DNA of 10,270 nucleotides from Candidatus Tectimicrobiota bacterium. GTDB lineage: Bacteria; JACPSX01. The notes beneath the pieces are model-generated. The model did no database searches. It saw nothing but the letters and a program-made list of their open reading frames with translations, and had not been told where the DNA came from. Of the stretch, positions 5,041 to 10,270 are shown piece by piece. Position 1 is the first letter of the stretch. The number at the start of each line of letters is the position of its first letter. Position numbers and translations under genes: made by a program. Location: NCBI GenBank assembly GCA_016193065.1, contig JACPSX010000181.1:1-10270 (forward strand). The letters are read 5' to 3'.

Positions 5041-6382
5041 ATGCTCGGCGGGGAGAAGCCTGGCAGCCCTGGAGCCTGCTGATCACCGCTCCGAGCGCTC
5101 CGATTTCCACAGGAACGCCATCCCGATAGGCGATCGCTTGATTGGAATAGGGCGAAACACGAGGACCGGGAGTGATGATGCCGACCAAGTTTAGGGGATC
5201 TGCGCTGGCCACGATCACTGTCTCCTGTTTCGCTTGCACGCGGCGCACGGCGCGTAGCGCTTCGACCGCTTCCGGCAGCGCGAATTGTTCGCCGATAAAC
5301 CCGTTCACAAACCGGCCCCCTCGAATCTCACCCCGGGCCTCGAGGCGGCGGTAAATTGAAAGAAGCATGCGCCACGGCGGCGCCTGGGTTTCCCGGGCCA
5401 GCAATTCGCGAAAAACCAGCCCGTAGCGGCGCAGAAGCTGGCGCGCCATGACCTCTTGGGCCTTTTCCCGATCGAAGCCCTGCGCGGCATCCCGGTGGAC
5501 GCGCCACAGAGACCAGCGCCCGACGGGCATTAAGCGTTCTGCCGCCCGGCCGCCTCGAAGCGTGCCCAGTCGAGGTCTTTTCCCCCTGCGCTTCACTTCA
5601 GGGGTGAGAAGAACTCGCAGACCCGCGACGCCGTCGCCGGTGGCCAGGCCGCGCGCCACCAGCTCCCAGAGGGCTTCTTCTGCCTGGATTTTCAGGCAAC
5701 CCACGTCGCGGGCGATATCCGCGAGGAACGAGGCCCCGCGCCGCTCGAGATAACGGGCGATGTCCGCGGCCAGGGGGGACAGGCCCTCCGCTTCTTCCCG
5801 GAGGTCCGGCAGGGGCTCTAAAAAGTTCGTCAGATCTTCGCGAAGGACGAAGGCAATCGGCGCCGAACGCGTGGGGGCCTGCCGGGATGTGCGCGATTTG
5901 GCGGGCCGCTGACCCTCTTTTTGGAGAACCTTCGGACCTGCCTCCCCGTCCTCTTGAGCTGAGCCGCCGGGTTTCAGCCTCCCCCATGCCACAACACCCG
6001 CAAGGCACAGGCTCTCCAGATCCTCCGGATCGTATTTTGCGATCCTTGAGAGGAGCACATGTTGTTCCCATGCCTGGGCCGGGAGCTCCAGTCCCTGAAG
6101 TTGCCGGACGATCCCCAGCACGCCTTCCCGGCCGTGCAGTCGGCAGGTGGGCAGCAGGTGCTGCCAGCGCAGAAGGAAGCGCAGGAAATCCGCCGCGGAA
6201 ACCGCCTCGATCTCCCGCCGCAGGGAGCCGATCGTCAAGCGGTGGATGCGCGCCAGGAGACCCCGCTCGCACCACTGGATTTCCTCGGACGGTGTCCCAG
6301 GCGTCCGCGCCGGCGCGAAGTGTCCCTGGAGAACTACACCGGAAGCTTCCAGGGCTGAAAGCCCCCTGCGGGCCTGTCCCAT
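5039..6382 (-). CDS. lhr: C-terminal part of a frameshifted Lhr-family DNA helicase
   Basis: The open frame of 447 codons is the downstream part of a large Lhr-type helicase and lies in a different frame from the N-terminal part. Its first residues, MGQARRGLSALEASGVVLQG, align with the second half of the winged-helix element that in full-length Lhr leads into the C-terminal region. Typical Lhr stretches follow: WCERGLLARIHRLTIGSLRR (about 38-57), FLRFLLRWQHLLP (67-79), a charged low-complexity linker (about 140-170), PIAFVLREDL (174-183), GLVFRELLARE and PPWRMLLSIYRRLEARGEIRGGRFVNGFIGEQFALPEA-type motifs near 330-375 (given here as family order, not contiguous proof), and ADPLNLVGIITPG near the end, with a normal C-terminus. 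There is no ribosome binding site before ATG 6382, so it is probably not translated alone. The TAA overlaps the Shine-Dalgarno preceding yceI. Confidence 0.75.
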   Translation of the reverse strand: MGQARRGLSALEASGVVLQGHFAPARTPGTPSEEIQWCERGLLARIHRLTIGSLRREIEAVSAADFLRFLLRWQHLLPTCRLHGREGVLGIVRQLQGLELPAQAWEQHVLLSRIAKYDPEDLESLCLAGVVAWGRLKPGGSAQEDGEAGPKVLQKEGQRPAKSRTSRQAPTRSAPIAFVLREDLTNFLEPLPDLREEAEGLSPLAADIARYLERRGASFLADIARDVGCLKIQAEEALWELVARGLATGDGVAGLRVLLTPEVKRRGKRPRLGTLRGGRAAERLMPVGRWSLWRVHRDAAQGFDREKAQEVMARQLLRRYGLVFRELLARETQAPPWRMLLSIYRRLEARGEIRGGRFVNGFIGEQFALPEAVEALRAVRRVQAKQETVIVASADPLNLVGIITPGPRVSPYSNQAIAYRDGVPVEIGALGAVISRLQGCQASPRRA

Positions 6383-9350
6383 TGGCGGAGATCTGCGGGT
6401 TTATCTGGAATCCGTGAAACAAGGCGCGCACCAGATCCAATCGTTCCGCTGCCACGTAGCCGCTCCGTTCCAGAGCTTCGTTTTCCGGCTGCCAGCGGGC
6501 TACGGTGGCCCGCCCCGCCGCAATCAGCTCCCCGGCCAACCCTTGCCATGATCGGCTCTCTTCCAGTGGCAGCAGAACGACACCGAGGAGGAGATCGTGT
6601 AGTTCGTCAGCGTCGCGAACGTCCGGCCAGGCTTGCGCGCGGACCTGCTCAATGGCTTCCGGGCTTAAGGCGCCTATGCCGCGAGCCAGATCGGGGTCCA
6701 CCCGGCGCAAGGCCACCGCCCGGGCGCGGCGCTCTTCCAGGGGGGCATCGTCAAGGAAAGCATACGGATTCGCGTTCAGGATCTCGTGAGCCATGGGGGA
6801 GGGGGAGGGTGTCTCAACGGCCATCGTCTGTAACTCGCCGCGCTCGATCCTCGCTAAAATTTCCCGGAGCCCGTCCAGGTCCATGGCCTCGCGCAGGCAG
6901 TTTTCCATGGTCTCCCGGACCAGCGGATGATCCGGGGGGTCAATCGAGCCGGTTCGGTTATCCTGACACATGACCTGTTCCGGAAAGACGGCAGCCAGAA
7001 GATCCTCGGCGCGCATGCGCTGGATCGCCATCGGCACCTTCTTGCCGGTGCGGAAGCGCTCCACGGCCAGGGACCGGGTGACGTTCCAGCGCCACCGGTT
7101 CGTGAACATCGGCGCCGCCAGGGCGGCCTGGATCAGATCCTTTTCAACCGTGTCGGCGCGGACATAGGAGAAAATTGCGTCCAGGGGAAAAGAGTGTCGA
7201 TCGGTGAGCGACAGGACCAGGCCGTCGTCCGTCGCGGCCGCTTGCAGTTCGAAGTCAAACGTCACACAGAAACGCTTGCGGAGCGCCAGTCCCCAGGCCC
7301 GGTTGATCCGGCCCCCGAAGGGGGTGTGGAGAACGAGCTGCATGCCTCCGGCTTCATCGAAGAAGCGTTCGGCGACGATGCACCGGCTGGTGGGAACGCA
7401 GCCCAACACCGCCATGGTTTCCCGGACGTAAGAGACGATCTGTGCCGCGGCCGGTTGCGGAACGCCGCTGGTTTCCTTGAGCCAGAGGATCGCACCGGGG
7501 ACATCGCTGATTCGGGCGGAAACTTCCCGCCTCAGCTCCGAGACGGCGGTGGAGAGCTCGGCAGTTCGCGACGGCGCCTCCCCGAGCCAAAACGGCACCG
7601 ACGGCGGCGCTCCTTGCGCGTCCTCAACCCACACCTTGCCCTGCGCCACCCGGCGGATTTTCCAGGACCGGTTGCCAAGGAGAAAAATGTCTCCGGCCAG
7701 GCTTTCCACGGCAAAGTCTTCGTTGACCTTTCCGACCATCATCTCACTGGGGGCCTCGATCACGTCGTAGTCCGCCGTATCGGGAATGGCCCCGCCGTTG
7801 GTGATCGCCGTGAGCCGCGTCCCGCGGCGAGCCCGCAGACGGCCGTGGACAAGGTCACGGTGGAGGAGGGCGCCCCGTCTTCCTCTTCTGCCGGCGATTC
7901 CCTCGGAGAGCATCTGCAAAATCTCTTCAAAATCTTCCCGGGTCAAATTTCGATAGGGGTAGGCCCCGCGCACGAGATCCCAGATCTCCTCCTCCGCCAG
8001 GCCGGAAGCTTCCTCTTCCTTAATGAAGGTAAGCTGCCTGCCCGGGTTCGGTTTTGCGGTCCTGCCGGCCACCGCCGCCGCGATCTGCTGAGCCAGGACA
8101 TCCAGGGGTTTCTCAGGAATGAAGATCCGGTCCAAGTCGCCGCGCCGCGCCGCCCGAATCGCCGCGGCGCATTGCACCAGCTCGTCACGGGTTAAAGGAT
8201 AAAGGACCCCTTTGGGCGTGGCGCCCAGCCAGTGCCCGGAACGACCGATTCTCTGCAGGAGAGTGGCCAGGGCGCGCGGAGCGCCGATGTGGCAGACCAG
8301 ATCCACATGGCCGATGTCGATGCCGAGCTCCAGCGACGCCGTAGCCACCACCACGGGGACCTCCGCCGCTTTCAACTTGTGCTCCGCTTCCAGACGGGTC
8401 CTGCGGGAGAGGCTGCCGTGATGCGCCAGGACCCGGCCTTCGCCCAGCCGGGTGGCCAGTTGATGGGAGACGCGCTCCACCAACCGGCGGGTATTGACAA
8501 AAACCAGCGTTGTCCGGTGCGCTTGCACGCGGGCGGCAATGCGGTCGTAAATCTCCGCCCAAAGTTCGTGGGTCGTGATGGGGCCGAGCTCTTGGTCGGG
8601 GACTTCGATGGTTAGGTCCAGGTCGCGGCTGTGGCCTTCGTCCACAACGGCGCAGTCCGGCGAGCCGTCGGATCTCAAGTGGTTCGTCCCGACCAGAAGA
8701 CGGGCAATCTCCGCGATAGGTTTTTGGGTGGCGCTCAAGCCGATGCGCTGCAGGCGGCGCCCGACGAGAGCATCCAGCCGTTCCAGAGAAAGCGCCAGAT
8801 GAGATCCCCTCTTGTCACCGGCTACCGCATGAATCTCGTCCACGATGACGGTCTGTGCCGTCTTTAAGAACTCCCGGCTGCCGGCGGCAGTCAAGAGAAT
8901 GTAGAGCGACTCGGGAGTGGTAATGAGAAGGTGCGGGGGGCGTCGTGCCATCCGGCGGCGCTCCCCCATGGGCGTGTCCCCGGAACGCACGGCCACCCGG
9001 ATCTCCGGAACGGTTAACCCTTCCGCTTGAGCCAACTGCAGGATTCCGTGCAGGGGTTCCCTCAGGTTTTTTTCGATGTCGTTGCCGAGAGCTTTCAGCG
9101 GGGAGACATAAACAACTCTGGTTTTGTCCTCCAGACGGCCTGCGGCAGCCTCGCGAACGAGGCGATCGATGAACCACAGAAAGGCGGCGAGGGTTTTCCC
9201 GGACCCGGTCGGCGCGGCGATGAGCGTATCGCTCCCCGCGGCGATGTGCTTCCAGCCCGATTCTTGGGGGGCGGTCGGATTGGAGAACCGCGCGGAGAAC
9301 CATCGCCAGACCAGGGGGTGGAAGGAACTGTCCGCTGGACTTGCCTTCAT
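5598..9350 (-). CDS. lhr: Lhr-family DEAD/DEAH-type DNA helicase, N-terminal catalytic part, frameshifted near 6385
   Basis: Superfamily 2 helicase of the Lhr type, a 3'-to-5' DNA (RNA:DNA) translocase linked to DNA repair. Motifs in order: APTGSGKT at 46-53 (Walker A), YVSPLKALGND at 81-91, TTPESLY at 144-150, VDEIH at 170-174 (DExH box), LSATQ at 205-209, then HHGSLSRRTR, ATASLELGIDIG and LLQRIGRSGHW in the second RecA-like domain, followed by the Lhr winged-helix and beta-bundle core. The helicase core looks intact. Family resemblance continues to RALFHGFQINPQIS (about residue 990, near 6385). After that the frame runs about 255 unrelated, Gly/Pro/Arg-rich residues to a chance stop at 5598, while the true C-terminus continues in another frame (5039-6382). 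The combined protein would be about 1440 residues, close to the roughly 1500 of full-length Lhr. The start ATG 9350 lacks a clear ribosome binding site, but the N-terminus (FHPLVWRWFSARF) fits the family. Confidence 0.85.
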   Translation of the reverse strand: MKASPADSSFHPLVWRWFSARFSNPTAPQESGWKHIAAGSDTLIAAPTGSGKTLAAFLWFIDRLVREAAAGRLEDKTRVVYVSPLKALGNDIEKNLREPLHGILQLAQAEGLTVPEIRVAVRSGDTPMGERRRMARRPPHLLITTPESLYILLTAAGSREFLKTAQTVIVDEIHAVAGDKRGSHLALSLERLDALVGRRLQRIGLSATQKPIAEIARLLVGTNHLRSDGSPDCAVVDEGHSRDLDLTIEVPDQELGPITTHELWAEIYDRIAARVQAHRTTLVFVNTRRLVERVSHQLATRLGEGRVLAHHGSLSRRTRLEAEHKLKAAEVPVVVATASLELGIDIGHVDLVCHIGAPRALATLLQRIGRSGHWLGATPKGVLYPLTRDELVQCAAAIRAARRGDLDRIFIPEKPLDVLAQQIAAAVAGRTAKPNPGRQLTFIKEEEASGLAEEEIWDLVRGAYPYRNLTREDFEEILQMLSEGIAGRRGRRGALLHRDLVHGRLRARRGTRLTAITNGGAIPDTADYDVIEAPSEMMVGKVNEDFAVESLAGDIFLLGNRSWKIRRVAQGKVWVEDAQGAPPSVPFWLGEAPSRTAELSTAVSELRREVSARISDVPGAILWLKETSGVPQPAAAQIVSYVRETMAVLGCVPTSRCIVAERFFDEAGGMQLVLHTPFGGRINRAWGLALRKRFCVTFDFELQAAATDDGLVLSLTDRHSFPLDAIFSYVRADTVEKDLIQAALAAPMFTNRWRWNVTRSLAVERFRTGKKVPMAIQRMRAEDLLAAVFPEQVMCQDNRTGSIDPPDHPLVRETMENCLREAMDLDGLREILARIERGELQTMAVETPSPSPMAHEILNANPYAFLDDAPLEERRARAVALRRVDPDLARGIGALSPEAIEQVRAQAWPDVRDADELHDLLLGVVLLPLEESRSWQGLAGELIAAGRATVARWQPENEALERSGYVAAERLDLVRALFHGFQINPQISANGTGPQGAFSPGSFRCSSPGTLRAGADAWDTVRGNPVVRAGSPGAHPPLDDRLPAAGDRGGFRGGFPALPSALAAPAAHLPTARPGRRAGDRPATSGTGAPGPGMGTTCAPLKDRKIRSGGSGEPVPCGCCGMGEAETRRLSSRGRGGRSEGSPKRGSAARQIAHIPAGPHAFGADCLRPSRRSDELFRAPAGPPGRSGGPVPPGRGHRPLSRAARGLVPRGYRPRRGLPENPGRRSPLGAGGARPGHRRRRRGSASSSHP
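6370..6400 (-). other. Frame break and apparent internal deletion in the Lhr-type helicase
   Basis: Here the helicase leaves its N-terminal frame (ending INPQIS) and resumes one base over (PPMGQARRGL). The family normally has about 40 residues between these points, including the first half of a winged helix (a 'GPVT..ELA..LGL'-type segment). That segment is missing in all three frames. So more than a single-base slip is needed: a deletion of roughly 120 bp whose length is not a multiple of three, or an assembly error. A 7-bp repeat CCCGCAG lies on both sides of the region at short spacing. Confidence 0.6.
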
Positions 9351-9356
9351 ATATGC

Positions 9357-9389
9357 TTCTGTTTACAAGCAGTTACAGGTTTGGATCAA
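9357..9389 (-). promoter_or_regulatory. Weak candidate promoter of the Lhr-type helicase in the divergent intergenic region
   Basis: The 86-bp region between the two divergent genes is markedly more AT-rich than its surroundings. On the minus strand TTGATC (9384-9389) is followed 16 bp later by TGTAAA (about 9362-9367), 12-20 bp before the helicase ATG. On the plus strand TTACA is repeated with 10-bp period (9363-9367 and 9373-9377), as helix-phased operator half-sites can be. Both matches are weak. Confidence 0.25.
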
Positions 9390-9436
9390 CTTCCTCTTGC
9401 CTGCTTTTCCTTTTGCGGGTATTTCTTTACCTCGTT

Positions 9437-10024
9437 ATGCCGTTGCTCTTTACCCCACAAATGGAGAAGCGGGTCACCCCGCGCCTGCGCCACATGCTGG
9501 AGGTGGCCTTGCGCCGTTTCCCGGAATTGCAGGGAAAAGCCATCACCGTAGGGTACACCCGGGCCAATCTCGGCACCGCCATTATCCCGCTCGGACCCGG
9601 ATCGGATGTGAAAATGGGCATTCGTCTGAACCCTCGCAATTTGACTTATAATACCATTGGTCACGAACTGACGCATCTGGTCCAGGGTCTATCCCAGCAT
9701 TCAAGAAAGGCTCACCGCAAAAGCAAGCGGGCAACGATGGGGAAAATCCCCGGTGGGGAAACGCAGTGCGATATCTGGACTTTGGCGCGCAGCGATCTGT
9801 TCTGTGATGATGCACCCCTGTATCTGCGCTTACCTCGTCATGTAAGAAAGAACTGGCCGCACTATGCCGGATCGGTTCGCACCCTTTGCATCGCCGCCAT
9901 CGAGAAACGCCAGACGTACCGGCTCTACATCCGCTGGCTGGAATCTCAGATCAAACAGCTCCCCCGACGGTCGCTTTTCACGAGCGCAGACGACAGGCAA
10001 CTGCGCCTCCCCTTTGACGACTGA
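9437..10024 (+). CDS. Putative HExxH zinc metallopeptidase-like protein (SprT/gluzincin-like)
   Basis: About 195 residues from the chosen ATG. The core is TIGHELTHLVQG (73-84), an HExxH zinc and catalytic motif with His76, Glu77 and His80. About 28 residues on, GGETQCDIW (106-114) offers Glu108 as a third ligand, with Asp112 one turn later; this spacing suits a gluzincin (HExxH...E) fold. The tail is basic and aromatic (QTYRLYIRWLESQIKQLPRR), which could bind nucleic acid, and ends LRLPFDD. I do not recognise a named family; SprT-like proteins and other small M48-like domains are the closest in style. The start is unsure: no ribosome binding site precedes ATG 9437 or ATG 9461. The frame opens earlier at ATG 9353, which would add a hydrophobic segment (LLFLLRVFLYLV) that could be a membrane anchor, but that stretch overlaps the promoter region. 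It diverges from the helicase and is the only plus-strand gene. Confidence 0.65.
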   Translation: MPLLFTPQMEKRVTPRLRHMLEVALRRFPELQGKAITVGYTRANLGTAIIPLGPGSDVKMGIRLNPRNLTYNTIGHELTHLVQGLSQHSRKAHRKSKRATMGKIPGGETQCDIWTLARSDLFCDDAPLYLRLPRHVRKNWPHYAGSVRTLCIAAIEKRQTYRLYIRWLESQIKQLPRRSLFTSADDRQLRLPFDD

Positions 10025-10270
10025 GGCGTCTCCTCCTCAAACTCTCAGGGTCCCCAGGAAGGCTGCGGAGCTCTCAGAGGATTTCCGCCGGGATTCGGCC
10101 TTCAATGTGCCAGGTCCCCTGCTCTAACCCCGATCCGACATTCATCAGATCCGGTAATCGTGGCTGATCCGCGCTCGATCACGAGAAAAAGTCGGTTCTG
10201 CCATGAATCGACCACTCACCTTCAGTGAGTTTATGGACCCCCCACCCATATCCCGACAGTCCTTGCCGCA
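10025..10270. other. 246 bp without a supported gene
   Basis: No convincing gene or terminator is seen. On the minus strand one frame is open from the window edge to a TGA at 10145-10147 (41 codons, ending SRDRARISHDYRI) and could be the end of a gene beyond the edge. On the plus strand a frame from ATG 10203 is open to the edge (MNRPLTFSEFMDPPP...), without a ribosome binding site. The hexamer GATCCG occurs three times (10132, 10148, 10166), and a 6-bp hairpin (ACTCAC/GTGAGT) spans 10214-10230 without a T-tract. Confidence 0.4.

Noticed and set aside
6370-6400. Programmed ribosomal frameshifting in the helicase
   Set aside because: No slippery heptamer is seen at the junction, and a slip would not explain the missing winged-helix residues.
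6927-8195. 422-codon plus-strand frame opposite the helicase
   Set aside because: Antisense shadow of the conserved helicase domain; composition unlike a folded protein.
9359-9378. CTGT...ACAG as a LexA (SOS) box before the helicase
   Set aside because: The half-sites are 12 bp apart instead of 8, and the inner bases are not symmetric.
10214-10230. Rho-independent terminator at the right end
   Set aside because: The stem is only 6 bp and is not followed by a T-tract.

Overview
The window is GC-rich bacterial chromosome. Almost all of it is read leftwards (minus strand), and one gene at the right end reads rightwards. Close-packed genes with 4-nt ATGA overlaps, antisense frames open by base composition alone, a secreted YceI protein, an Lhr-type helicase and SpmA/SpmB together suggest an uncultured or environmental Gram-negative (Acidobacteria-, deltaproteobacteria- or Rokubacteria-like). 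That placement is inference from gene content; no rRNA or marker gene is present.

In order of minus-strand transcription (right to left): (1) an Lhr-family DNA helicase (about 9350 to 5039) is split into two reading frames near position 6385, with about 40 residues of a winged-helix region missing at the break. (2) A secreted YceI-family protein (4979 to 4335) follows; a very strong ribosome binding site sits at the helicase stop codon, but the YceI start is ambiguous. (3) A sigma70-like promoter at 4289-4318 drives spmA and spmB, two membrane proteins coupled by an ATGA overlap. (4) A 432-bp stretch without genes (2594-3025) has 16-bp terminal inverted repeats, is flanked by a 12-13 bp direct repeat, and is full of internal hairpins; it looks like a small non-autonomous mobile element. 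(5) A catabolic-looking operon begins at 2525: a MetE-like zinc methyltransferase-fold protein, a possible 31-codon bridging ORF, an MFS transporter of the monocarboxylate/oxalate-formate type, and the first 23 codons of a [2Fe-2S] subunit of a molybdenum hydroxylase, which runs off the left edge.

On the plus strand, divergent from the helicase, is a small HExxH metallopeptidase-like protein (9437-10024). The last 246 bp hold no gene I can support.

Genes 5a-5d (methyltransferase-like, transporter, molybdenum hydroxylase) plausibly form one uptake-and-breakdown unit for a small organic acid or heterocycle; the substrate cannot be read from the sequence. The points most worth a second look are the small structured element, the broken helicase, the MetE-like protein with an apparent His-x-Cys/His/Cys metal site, and three possible translational or RNA control features in front of spmA, yceI and the MFS gene.
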